Shown here piece after piece: positions 23,810 to 32,641 of a DNA stretch of 47,888 bases. The stretch comes from Clostridia bacterium (GTDB lineage: Bacteria; Bacillota; Clostridia; Oscillospirales; CAG-272), in assembly GCA_017428635.1 (NCBI GenBank), contig JAFRQK010000072.1, positions 1 to 47,888 of the forward strand, given 5' to 3'. The notes beneath the pieces were generated by a model. That model saw only the letters and a program-made list of their open reading frames with translations. It did no database searches and was not told the DNA's origin. How positions within the stretch are numbered: the first letter of the stretch is position 1; each line of letters starts with the position of its first letter. A program made the translations under genes and the position numbers.

Positions 23810-25747
23810 TTGTACCACGGCACTTTCTGGGACACGGCAGCGTTTCACAACGGGACCGAACGGGATCTGTACGGCTACCTCGGCGCTCATCCGGTAACAA
23901 CGGACGAGGGCTTTTCATGCGTATTCAGGGTGTGGGCTCCTAACGCTTCGCAGGTATCGCTCATTTGTGAAAAGACGGGTTGGGATAAACCTCAACAGAT
24001 GAAGATTTTTGAGGACTCCGGAGTCTGGGAAACGGAACTGTTTTCATCCTCGTCTTTTTCGGGTGTTCTTTATAAGTTCATTATCTGCGGAAATGATGGC
24101 GTGACGCGCGAAAAAAACGACCCTTTTGCTTTCGGTACGGAGTTTGGAGGAGGACGCGCTTCGATTATAGCGGAACCGCACTTTGCATGGGATGACAAAG
24201 GGTATTTGGAATATCGCAGTTCCTTGACCGAACGCTCGAAACGGACCGGAAGATTTTATCCCGCGCCGCTCAATATTTATGAGGTACATCTTGGATCATT
24301 CATCACCGAAAACGGTGAATCGACGCGTGACGGAAAACATTATTCACACTACAAAACTATTGCTCCGGCACTTGCCGGACACGTAAAGCGCTGCGGTTTC
24401 ACACACGTGGAACTGTTACCGGTAATGGAGCATCCTTTCGACGGATCCTGGGGATACCAGATAACGGGTTATTACAGTCCTACGTCCCGGTTCGGCAAAC
24501 CGGAGGATTTTGCATATTTCATAAACTTTCTCCATCGGACGGGTATCGGCGTAATACTCGATTGGGTACCGGCACATTTCCCGAAAGACGGGCCCGGTCT
24601 TTCTAAATTCGACGGTACGCCCCTCTTCGAATACGGGGAACCCGGAATGATGGAGAATAAAGGTTGGGGAACGCTTTGTTTCGACGTCGGAAAACCGGAA
24701 GTAAGGTCTTTTTTGATCTCAAACGCGCTATTCTGGTTCAGGGAATATCACGTTGACGGGTTGCGGGCAGACGCCGTCGCATCAATGCTTTATCTTGACT
24801 ACGATAAGGAACCCGGAGAGTGGATCCCGGGGAAGTACGGCGATAACAGAAACGCAGAAGCAGCCGATTTCTTCAGAGAGTTGAATACGGCGGTCTTTTC
24901 AGAATTCCCGGACGCCTTAATGATAGCAGAGGAATCTACAGCGTGGCAAGGGGTTACTCATCCTGCCGACCGTGGAGGCCTCGGATTCAATTTCAAGTGG
25001 AATATGGGCTGGGCGAACGATATGTTCGACTACGTATCGGCCGATCCACTGTATCGTTCCGGCATCCATTCAAAACTGACTTTTCCGCTTTTTTACGCTT
25101 TTTCCGAAAACTTCATTCTTCCCGTATCTCACGACGAGGTCGTTCACGGTAAAAAATCCCTGATCGACAAAATGTGGGGTTCTTACGACGAGAAATTTTC
25201 TATGATGCGGGCTTTCTTGCTTTTTATGATGACTTTTCCCGGAAAAAAACTCTTGTTTATGGGTTGCGAATACGCGCAATTCAGAGAGTGGGATTACGAA
25301 AATCAACTCGAATGGTTTATGAAAGACTTTACGCGTCACGGTCAAATGGAATCTTTCGTTTGCGATCTTAACGAGGTTTATATTTCCGAACCGTCCCTTT
25401 GGGAGATCGATTTTGAATGGGACGGATTTGAGTGGATAGATACGAACGACCAATTAAATAATACGTTATCTTATGCGAGAAAATCCATCGCAAAAGACTC
25501 AGTCGTCGCGGTATTCAATTTTTCCGCGACATGGCAACGGCCCTATGTTTTTTCACCGAATTGCGACGGTGAGTACCGGGTTATAATTTCGACCGACGAT
25601 CTGCGCTACGGAGGAACGGGCGGCGTACCAAGCGGATCTGTCTTTTCCTGCGTTGAAAAGCTTTCGCTGAATATGGCGCCGCTTTCAGCAGCGCTTTTAA
25701 AAAGAAAAACGCAAAACGGAGCGATCATAGTTCGTGAGGTGAATTGA
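23810..25747 (+). CDS. glgB: 1,4-alpha-glucan branching enzyme (GlgB)
   Basis: A GH13 enzyme that cuts alpha-1,4-glucan and rejoins it in alpha-1,6 linkage during glycogen synthesis. The N-terminal CBM48-type domain (GYLGAHPV, VFRVWAPNA) is followed by the catalytic barrel with VELLPVMEHPFDGSWGYQ, DWVPAHF, the nucleophile Asp in GLRADAVASM, the acid/base Glu in MIAEEST, and LPVSHDEVVHG. I choose TTG at 23810 (645 residues) because GGAGG at 23797-23801 is 8 bases upstream. An in-frame GTG at 23801 overlaps that site and is less likely. The next gene follows with no gap. Confidence 0.93.
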   Translation: MYHGTFWDTAAFHNGTERDLYGYLGAHPVTTDEGFSCVFRVWAPNASQVSLICEKTGWDKPQQMKIFEDSGVWETELFSSSSFSGVLYKFIICGNDGVTREKNDPFAFGTEFGGGRASIIAEPHFAWDDKGYLEYRSSLTERSKRTGRFYPAPLNIYEVHLGSFITENGESTRDGKHYSHYKTIAPALAGHVKRCGFTHVELLPVMEHPFDGSWGYQITGYYSPTSRFGKPEDFAYFINFLHRTGIGVILDWVPAHFPKDGPGLSKFDGTPLFEYGEPGMMENKGWGTLCFDVGKPEVRSFLISNALFWFREYHVDGLRADAVASMLYLDYDKEPGEWIPGKYGDNRNAEAADFFRELNTAVFSEFPDALMIAEESTAWQGVTHPADRGGLGFNFKWNMGWANDMFDYVSADPLYRSGIHSKLTFPLFYAFSENFILPVSHDEVVHGKKSLIDKMWGSYDEKFSMMRAFLLFMMTFPGKKLLFMGCEYAQFREWDYENQLEWFMKDFTRHGQMESFVCDLNEVYISEPSLWEIDFEWDGFEWIDTNDQLNNTLSYARKSIAKDSVVAVFNFSATWQRPYVFSPNCDGEYRVIISTDDLRYGGTGGVPSGSVFSCVEKLSLNMAPLSAALLKRKTQNGAIIVREVN

Positions 25748-26944
25748 ATGTACAAAAAGCAGGAAACGGTAGCGCTTGTACTTGCAGGAGGGGGCGGAAC
25801 ACGGCTGCGTTCCTTGACGAAAGAAACTGCAAAGCCCGCGGTTACTTTCGGCGGTAAATATAAGATTATTGATTTTACGCTTTCAAACTGCAAAAATTCC
25901 GGGGTCGAAACGGTCGGCGTTTTGACCCAGTATAAGCCTTCGGAACTGTCGGAACACATAGGGGTGGGAGAAGTCTGGGATTTTAACAAAAAAAAAGGCG
26001 GGATATTCATTCTTCCGCCGTATTTTGACCGAAACGGGGGAAGCTGGTATTCAGGTACCGCCGACGCCGTTTACCGCAATACGGATTTTATAAAGCGCTA
26101 TGGGGCGAAAAACGTTTTGATCCTGTCGGGAGATCACGTTTACAAGATGGATTACGGCAGAATGATCGAAGAACACGAGAGACGTGAGGCGGATCTGACC
26201 GTCGCCGTATTTCGTGTCCCGTTCACCGAAGCGAAAAGATACGGGATAATGACGCTCGACGGCGATCTGTTCGTTACGGGGTTCGATGAAAAGCCCGAAG
26301 AACCAGTCTCAGACGTTGCATCAATGGGAGTTTACGTGTTCAGATCCGACGTTTTGTTCGATCTGTTGTCTTCAGACGCCGACGATCCCTTATCGGAACA
26401 CGATTTCGGAAAAAACGTTATTCCTTCTCTTTTATCAAAGGGCGGCAGGATACTCGCATATCCTTTCTTCGGTTATTGGAGAGACGTAGGAACCGTTCAG
26501 TCACTTTGGGAGGCGAATATGGATCTGCTGGGTGACGCACCGCCGTTTGATCCGTACGACTTGAGGTGGACTGTCGCTACAGGCGGCGAACCTCTTCCTC
26601 CTTCAAGGGTCGGGACGGACGCTGACGTCAGAAATTCACTTCTGTCGGACGGAGCTTTTATCTGCGGCGTACTTGAAGATTCTGTCGTTTCCCCGGGCGT
26701 CACAGTTGAAAACGGCGCGGTAGTCCGGTGTTCGGTCCTAATGGACAACGTAAAAGTTAACAGAGGCGCGCGTGTCATTTACTCAGTTGTCGGCAGAAAT
26801 ACCGTTGTCGGCGAAGGAGCGAGGATCGGGTCGGACACCATCGATCCGGAAACGGGTAAAAATTCGATCCTTTTGGTAGAAGACGGGAGTGAAATAGCAT
26901 CCGGCGCGGTAATACGCGCGGTTTCAGAGGCCGCAGCAATATGA
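25748..26944 (+). CDS. glgC: Glucose-1-phosphate adenylyltransferase (GlgC)
   Basis: Makes ADP-glucose from glucose-1-phosphate and ATP, the controlled step of glycogen synthesis. The 398 residues hold the nucleotidyltransferase core (LAGGGGTRLRSLTKETAKPAV), FTLSNCKNSG, GTADAVYRN and the catalytic loop SGDHVYKMDY, then a left-handed beta-helix of hexapeptide repeats with several VVxxG-like turns. The ATG directly follows the glgB stop, and the end overlaps glgA by 4 bases. Many Firmicutes pair GlgC with a second, regulatory-like subunit GlgD; none is present here, so the enzyme may be a homotetramer. Confidence 0.94.
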   Translation: MYKKQETVALVLAGGGGTRLRSLTKETAKPAVTFGGKYKIIDFTLSNCKNSGVETVGVLTQYKPSELSEHIGVGEVWDFNKKKGGIFILPPYFDRNGGSWYSGTADAVYRNTDFIKRYGAKNVLILSGDHVYKMDYGRMIEEHERREADLTVAVFRVPFTEAKRYGIMTLDGDLFVTGFDEKPEEPVSDVASMGVYVFRSDVLFDLLSSDADDPLSEHDFGKNVIPSLLSKGGRILAYPFFGYWRDVGTVQSLWEANMDLLGDAPPFDPYDLRWTVATGGEPLPPSRVGTDADVRNSLLSDGAFICGVLEDSVVSPGVTVENGAVVRCSVLMDNVKVNRGARVIYSVVGRNTVVGEGARIGSDTIDPETGKNSILLVEDGSEIASGAVIRAVSEAAAI

Positions 26945-28359
26945 TAAAAGTATTATTCGTTACTTCCGAGGCGTACCCGTTCGCGAGTACCGGAGGTCTC
27001 GGAGAGGTTTCCGGTTCTTTGCCTCGCGCGATCAACGTGACCGGACGAGCCGAAGTTTCTGTCGTTTTACCGATGTACCTTTCCGTCAAACAAAAGTATT
27101 ATGCGGATACCGAACTCGTATACGAGGGTGAAGTTGCCCTCTCGTGGAGAAAACAGTATATCGGCGTCAGAAAAACGGATCTCGGGAACGTAAAGTACTA
27201 TTTCATAGACAATGAATATTATTTCGGCAGGGAGATGATATACGGTAATTACGACGACGGGGAACGGTTTGCATATTTTGGCAGAGCGGTTTGTTCCATG
27301 ATTGCTGCAGGAGTCGTTACTCCTGATATCGTTCACGCAAACGACTGGCAAAGCGCGCTTTCGGTCGTTTATCTTAAAACTCAATATCCTGCTTTTTCAG
27401 ACAAATGCATTTTTACAATCCATAATATTGCATATCAGGGGAAATACGATCTGAGGATCGCCTCAGACGTGTTCGGACTGTCAAAAGAAGAGGCTGAAAT
27501 ATTGACGCTTGACGGTGATCTGAACCTGATCAAGGGGGCGATCATTCTTTCAGACGCCGTAACTACAGTCAGTCCCGGGTATGCGTTCGAACTTTCAGAC
27601 GGTTTTTATGCTTTCGGTCTTGAAGGAACGTTGCGGGAAAGAAAGGACGGAATACTAGGAATTATTAACGGGCTGGACGGATCGTACGACCCTGCAACAG
27701 ACCGAACTCTTCCGTGTAAGTATTCTTCTTCGGATCTATCGGGGAAAGAAATATGCCGTGAAAAACTGTGCAGAGAGTTTTGTGTTGATAACTTGAAAGA
27801 CAGACCGATCGTTTCTATGGTCACCAGACTTTCCGAGCAAAAGGGGTTAGAGCTCGTTGTTCGCGTGGCCGAGGAGTTGGTAAGAGAACTTGGCGTTATT
27901 TTAATCGTTCTCGGGACGGGACGGCGTGAATACGAAGCTTTTTTTCGTTCTGTTTCCGAGATGATGAGGGGCAGCGTCGGATATATAGACCGTTTTGACA
28001 ATTCACTTTCACGCCTCGTTTATTCCGGATCCGATATGTTTCTGATGCCTTCTTTGTACGAACCGTGCGGGATATCTCAACTTACGGCGTTGAAATACGG
28101 TACGCCGCCGATAGTCAGAGAGACGGGCGGACTTAAAGATACGGTAGTACCGTACAATGAATATACCGACGAAGGAACGGGTTTTTCTTTTCGTAATTAT
28201 GACGCTTATGAAATGAAAGACACGATCGGATATGCGGTATCGGTTTATAAGAATAAAAACAGATGGAACGGAATTATAAAAAGGGCGATGAGCGCTGACT
28301 TCGGTTGGAAAAACTCGGCAGATGAGTACGTTAAGGTATATGAAAAAGTGATGAGGTAA
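26941..28359 (+). CDS. glgA: Glycogen synthase (GlgA, GT5)
   Basis: A 472-residue GT-B glycosyltransferase that elongates alpha-1,4-glucan from ADP-glucose. The N-terminal motif reads STGGLGEVSGSLP, with Ser at the place of the Lys in the classical KTGGL motif. Other family blocks are HANDWQSAL, VSPGYA, VTRLSEQKGLELV and the C-terminal EPCGISQLTALKYGT with its catalytic Glu pair. The start overlaps the glgC stop (ATGA). Length is usual. The Lys to Ser change may occur across a clostridial GlgA branch and need not mean loss of activity. Confidence 0.93.
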   Translation: MIKVLFVTSEAYPFASTGGLGEVSGSLPRAINVTGRAEVSVVLPMYLSVKQKYYADTELVYEGEVALSWRKQYIGVRKTDLGNVKYYFIDNEYYFGREMIYGNYDDGERFAYFGRAVCSMIAAGVVTPDIVHANDWQSALSVVYLKTQYPAFSDKCIFTIHNIAYQGKYDLRIASDVFGLSKEEAEILTLDGDLNLIKGAIILSDAVTTVSPGYAFELSDGFYAFGLEGTLRERKDGILGIINGLDGSYDPATDRTLPCKYSSSDLSGKEICREKLCREFCVDNLKDRPIVSMVTRLSEQKGLELVVRVAEELVRELGVILIVLGTGRREYEAFFRSVSEMMRGSVGYIDRFDNSLSRLVYSGSDMFLMPSLYEPCGISQLTALKYGTPPIVRETGGLKDTVVPYNEYTDEGTGFSFRNYDAYEMKDTIGYAVSVYKNKNRWNGIIKRAMSADFGWKNSADEYVKVYEKVMR

Positions 28360-28364
28360 TATAA

Positions 28365-30758
28365 GTGGCATATTATGAGATCACCCGGGATGAGTTATCG
28401 TCCGAATTTGAAAAAAGGTTCGGTCTAACGCTGCCTGAAGGAAACGCTGAACAGCTTTACTTCACTATATCGGGACTAATCGTGAACCGGCTTGGTGAGG
28501 AGTTGAAAAAGACTGCGGAAGAAAAGTTCAACGTCAAGAGGGTTTATTACCTTTCAATGGAGTTTCTTGTAGGAAAAAATCTTAAATATGCAGCCTCAGC
28601 AGCAGGACTGATAAATAATATAAAGGAACTCCTTGTTAGTTCCGGTTCGAAGATCTCTTTTGAACAGATAGCAGAAGTTGAGAATGATCCCGGACTGGGG
28701 AACGGGGGCTTGGGAAGGCTTGCAGCATGTTATATGAATTCTCTTTCTTCACTCGGTTATCCGGCGATGGGACATTCGATCCTCTACAAGAACGGGTTTT
28801 TTACCCAAACGGTCATTGACGGAGAGCAGATTGAAAAACCGGACGAATGGCTGAATACCGGGACGGTCTGGCTCATTCCACGTGAGGAAGAAGCGGTTGA
28901 AGTCTCAATGGGCGGTAAAATTAGAGAATTGTGGGGGACAGACCGTTTGTGTGTCGTCACCGAAGGAGATGAAAGATTCCGCGCCGTTCCGTACGACCTT
29001 CCCGTTCCGGGGTTCGGATCAAATACCGTTAATAATATCAGACTATGGAAAGCAGAGAAAATCGAATCTGAAACATCGACCCTCGCACCGAGGACCGACG
29101 AGTGGTGCGGAGGGGAGATCTCGTCGTCTCTATATCCGTCGGACGACAGGAACGAAGGAAAGCTGTTACGTCTTTCACAACAGTATTTTCTCGTAAGTGC
29201 GGCTATAGCAGATATTGTGAACAGCCACAAACGCAATTACGGGTCACTCGACCGATTTTCCGAACTTACTGCTATCCATATAAACGACACACATCCCGCT
29301 CTCGCGATACCCGAACTTATGAGAGTGCTGATGGATGAAAACGGTTATTCTTGGGACGACGCCCGGGGGTTAGTAACTTCCGTTTTTTCTTATACGAACC
29401 ATACGGTCATGCCTGAAGCGCTTGAATCGTGGAACGCCGATCTTTTAAGGCTTCGTCTGCCGCGTATCTATGCGATAATTAAAGAATTAAACGAAAGGAC
29501 CTGTCGTACGCTATGGGAAATATATCCGGGTGATTTCGGACGCATTTCGCGTATGTCGCCCGTATCTTATTCACGCATAAAAATGGCTGAATTGTGCGTT
29601 TCTTCAGCGCATACCGTCAACGGAGTATCGAGAGTTCATTCCGACATCCTTAAAACGACGGTTTTCAAAGATTACGCGGAATATGATCCCGGAAAGTTTT
29701 TATCGGTTACAAACGGAGTCTCGCATATCAGGTGGCTCGTTCTCTGTAACCCCGGGCTAACGGCTCTGATAACTGAAGGTATAGGCAATAATTTTATTAA
29801 AGAACCGGATGCATTGAGGGACCTTCTTAAGTTCAAAAACGACGTAACGTTCCTTGAATCCCTTGCGCGCGTTAAAAAAGAAAACGTGAAGTCGTTTTTA
29901 GAAAAATGCGCGACTCACGGAGAACGGAAACCGGACCCCTGCTGCGTTCTGGACGTCCAGATAAAGCGCTTTCACGAGTATAAAAGGCAGTTGATGAACG
30001 TGTTGAAGATATTATATCTTTACGTTCGAATGAAAGACGGATGCTTTACGGATCTTCCGCCCGTTACGTTCGTTTTCGGCGGAAAGGCGGCTCCCGGGTA
30101 TAAGACTGCGAAAACGGTTTTGAAACTGATATGGAATATAGGAGAACTAATTTGCTCTGATTTGTCTGTACGAGAAAGGATAAAAGTCGTTTTTGCGGAA
30201 GACTACGGAGTTTCATCCGCGGAGATTATCATACCGGCTGTTCATATCGGGGAACAGATCTCACTTGCCGGAAAGGAGGCGTCCGGGACTGGATGTATGA
30301 AAATGATGATGAACGGCGCGCTTTTACTCGGTACGCCGGACGGAGCTAATCTCGAAATAAGAGATGCAGTCGGAGATGAGAACGCGTATATATTCGGCCT
30401 TGATCCTTCCGAGGTTGAGAGAACGTCACGGGAAGGATATCGTCCGATGAAATATTATATGCAGAACGAAAGAATTCGAGCAGCCGTAGACGCGCTTGAC
30501 CTGATCCCGGACTATTCGGTTGCAGAGGATATAAAGCGATATCTTCTTTTTTCGGGCGACAGACCGGACCCGTATATGTGTCTTTCCGATCTTGACACTT
30601 ACCTTAACGTGTGGGAAAGAGCCGTGAAAGACGCATTTGACCCTATCTCTTATTCAGAAAAAGCGCTCGTGAATATTGCTCAAAGCGGTCATTTCTCATC
30701 TGATCGGGCAGTTAAGGAATATGCGGAGAAGATATGGGGAATCAAAACGGTCAATTGA
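28365..30758 (+). CDS. glgP: Glycogen/maltodextrin phosphorylase (GlgP)
   Basis: A GT35 pyridoxal-phosphate enzyme that releases glucose-1-phosphate from glycogen chain ends. The 797 residues start at GTG with GAGG upstream. Family blocks: LSMEFLVGKNL, ENDPGLGNGGLGRLAACYMNSL, HINDTHPALAIPELMRVL, KRFHEYKRQLMNVL, and the PLP site EASGTGCMKMMMNGALLLGT. The PLP-site Lys is kept, but Asn of the usual GTGNMKF is Cys here. It is slightly shorter than E. coli MalP/GlgP. Placement with synthesis genes implies co-regulated storage and use. The 3' end overlaps the next gene by 25 bases. Confidence 0.95.
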   Translation: MAYYEITRDELSSEFEKRFGLTLPEGNAEQLYFTISGLIVNRLGEELKKTAEEKFNVKRVYYLSMEFLVGKNLKYAASAAGLINNIKELLVSSGSKISFEQIAEVENDPGLGNGGLGRLAACYMNSLSSLGYPAMGHSILYKNGFFTQTVIDGEQIEKPDEWLNTGTVWLIPREEEAVEVSMGGKIRELWGTDRLCVVTEGDERFRAVPYDLPVPGFGSNTVNNIRLWKAEKIESETSTLAPRTDEWCGGEISSSLYPSDDRNEGKLLRLSQQYFLVSAAIADIVNSHKRNYGSLDRFSELTAIHINDTHPALAIPELMRVLMDENGYSWDDARGLVTSVFSYTNHTVMPEALESWNADLLRLRLPRIYAIIKELNERTCRTLWEIYPGDFGRISRMSPVSYSRIKMAELCVSSAHTVNGVSRVHSDILKTTVFKDYAEYDPGKFLSVTNGVSHIRWLVLCNPGLTALITEGIGNNFIKEPDALRDLLKFKNDVTFLESLARVKKENVKSFLEKCATHGERKPDPCCVLDVQIKRFHEYKRQLMNVLKILYLYVRMKDGCFTDLPPVTFVFGGKAAPGYKTAKTVLKLIWNIGELICSDLSVRERIKVVFAEDYGVSSAEIIIPAVHIGEQISLAGKEASGTGCMKMMMNGALLLGTPDGANLEIRDAVGDENAYIFGLDPSEVERTSREGYRPMKYYMQNERIRAAVDALDLIPDYSVAEDIKRYLLFSGDRPDPYMCLSDLDTYLNVWERAVKDAFDPISYSEKALVNIAQSGHFSSDRAVKEYAEKIWGIKTVN

Positions 30759-32641
30759 CTTATTTCGAATTAAAAAAAGTCTGGGAAAACGGCTCGTACC
30801 GCGACGTTTCACTTTTCGGCTCGTTTTCAGCCGATGAGGAAGTCGTCTTTATTCTTTACGCTCCGCATCGGGATTCTGTATCAGAATGCGGTCTTGCCGT
30901 AACTCCGGACGGCGAATGCGAAACGATATTTTTCAGCGCTGAATTCTTCGGGACAGACAGATCAAGAGACATGTTCAGGACCACTCTGAAAATGACTGAA
31001 CTTACAAAAAAGATAGGTAAAAAAACAGGTTTGTTCTTTTACCGTTGGGAGATATCTTGCAGCTCCGGGACGCGCTTTTTCGGAGGAGAGATGCCAAAAA
31101 AACTGATGGAGTACTCGTCGCCGGAAGATGCGCGCCGTCAACTGCTTGTGTATTCGCAGTTTCCCGACTCAAACCCGTACCTTCTCGGCGGTATAGTTTA
31201 TCAGATATTTCCGGATCGTTTTCGTAGAAGCGGGAGGTGCGGATTCAAGAAAGGCTCTGTTTGCAAAAAATGGGAAGACACGCCGTCGTTTCCCTTATAC
31301 CCGGGAGCGTTCCATCCGAACGACGACTTCTTCGGCGGCGATCTTTACGGGGTTGAAGAAAAACTTGATTATCTGTCTTCGCTCGGAGTCACCGCGATTT
31401 ACATGAATCCCGTTTTCGAAAGCGCTTCAAACCACCGTTACGATACTGGCGATATGCTGAAAGTCGACCGATCTCTCGGTGGCGACGACGCGCTTCGTTC
31501 CCTTATCGAATCTGCCAAAGAAAAGGGAATAGCCGTCATCCTCGACGGAGTATTTAATCACGTGGGTTCGGACAGCGTTTATTTCAATAAAAACGGTCGA
31601 TACGGCAAAGGCGGCGCTTTCAACTCTAAGGAGAGCGAATACTATCCTTGGTTTGTTTTTGAAGAGTACCCGCAAAAGTATTTGTCTTGGTGGGGAATCG
31701 ACGTGCTTCCGAAAGTGAATTGTAATGATGAAACTTACAGAACGTTTATTAAAGATAAGTTTCTGAATAAATGGAACGGTTTCGGAGTGGCAGGATGGCG
31801 TATCGACGTTGCGGACGAATTGTCGGATTCGTTTCTTGCTTTTTTGAGGGAAAACGTTAAAAAAAACGACGCGGACGCCGTTCTCATCGGCGAGGTTTGG
31901 GAGGACGCCTCAAATAAGATCAGTTACGGAAAAAGGCGTGAGTTCCTTTACGGAGACGAACTGGACGGCGTTCTGAATTATCCTCTGCGCGAAGCGCTCA
32001 TCGCTTATCTGTTATACGGTGATACGGAACGTTTGAGAGACGCGACGGAGGGCCTTTACCGCCGGTATCCAAAAAGGGCGTCCGATCTTTCGTTCAATCT
32101 CCTCGGATCGCATGATACCGTTCGTATCCTAACTGCGCTCGGAGGCGAGCCGGGAAAAGAAAAAACGAACGATGAAAAGTCCCGTATGCGTCTTACCCCC
32201 GAAGAAAGAGAACTTGCGAAAAAAAGACTGAAGGCGGCATTTTCGACCGTTTGCGCTCTTCCCGGAGTACCCGTGATCTATTACGGCGATGAGGCTGGTT
32301 GCGAGGGATACGGAGACCCGTTTTGCCGCGGTACTTATCCGTGGGGAAAAGAAGACTATGATCTAATCTGGTTTTTCAGGAAGGAGGGCGAGGAAAGAAG
32401 AAAAGAGCCCCTCCTTGAAAAGGGACTCTTTGAAATAGTATATCTTGACTCCGACGTTTTTTGTTTTTTGCGCATGCCTGAGAAAAACGGAGAATACGCG
32501 CTTTTAACGGTATTAAACAGAAGTGATAAAAAGAGAGAGATCTCTTTTGGAGAAGAATCTTTCACGGTCGGACCCGTCAGCGTTATTAAAAAGAGGATCG
32601 CGGTGTCTGACGGATTGCGAATGATCGATGGTCACGGGTAA
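30734..32641 (+). CDS. GH13 alpha-glucosidase/neopullulanase-like enzyme
   Basis: A 635-residue cytosolic GH13 enzyme (no signal peptide), likely acting on maltodextrins or branched stubs left by the phosphorylase. An N-terminal beta-domain (1-140) precedes the barrel: GGIVYQIFPDRF (152-163), AIYMNPVF, DGVFNHVG (271-278), nucleophile Asp358 (GWRIDVADE), acid/base Glu387 (LIGEVWEDA), and the third acid in GSHDTVRI. This fits the neopullulanase/maltogenic amylase/cyclomaltodextrinase branch. GGAG lies upstream of the ATG, which is inside glgP. The 3' end overlaps the convergent ABC exporter gene by 10 bases. Confidence 0.88.
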   Translation: MGNQNGQLTYFELKKVWENGSYRDVSLFGSFSADEEVVFILYAPHRDSVSECGLAVTPDGECETIFFSAEFFGTDRSRDMFRTTLKMTELTKKIGKKTGLFFYRWEISCSSGTRFFGGEMPKKLMEYSSPEDARRQLLVYSQFPDSNPYLLGGIVYQIFPDRFRRSGRCGFKKGSVCKKWEDTPSFPLYPGAFHPNDDFFGGDLYGVEEKLDYLSSLGVTAIYMNPVFESASNHRYDTGDMLKVDRSLGGDDALRSLIESAKEKGIAVILDGVFNHVGSDSVYFNKNGRYGKGGAFNSKESEYYPWFVFEEYPQKYLSWWGIDVLPKVNCNDETYRTFIKDKFLNKWNGFGVAGWRIDVADELSDSFLAFLRENVKKNDADAVLIGEVWEDASNKISYGKRREFLYGDELDGVLNYPLREALIAYLLYGDTERLRDATEGLYRRYPKRASDLSFNLLGSHDTVRILTALGGEPGKEKTNDEKSRMRLTPEERELAKKRLKAAFSTVCALPGVPVIYYGDEAGCEGYGDPFCRGTYPWGKEDYDLIWFFRKEGEERRKEPLLEKGLFEIVYLDSDVFCFLRMPEKNGEYALLTVLNRSDKKREISFGEESFTVGPVSVIKKRIAVSDGLRMIDGHG

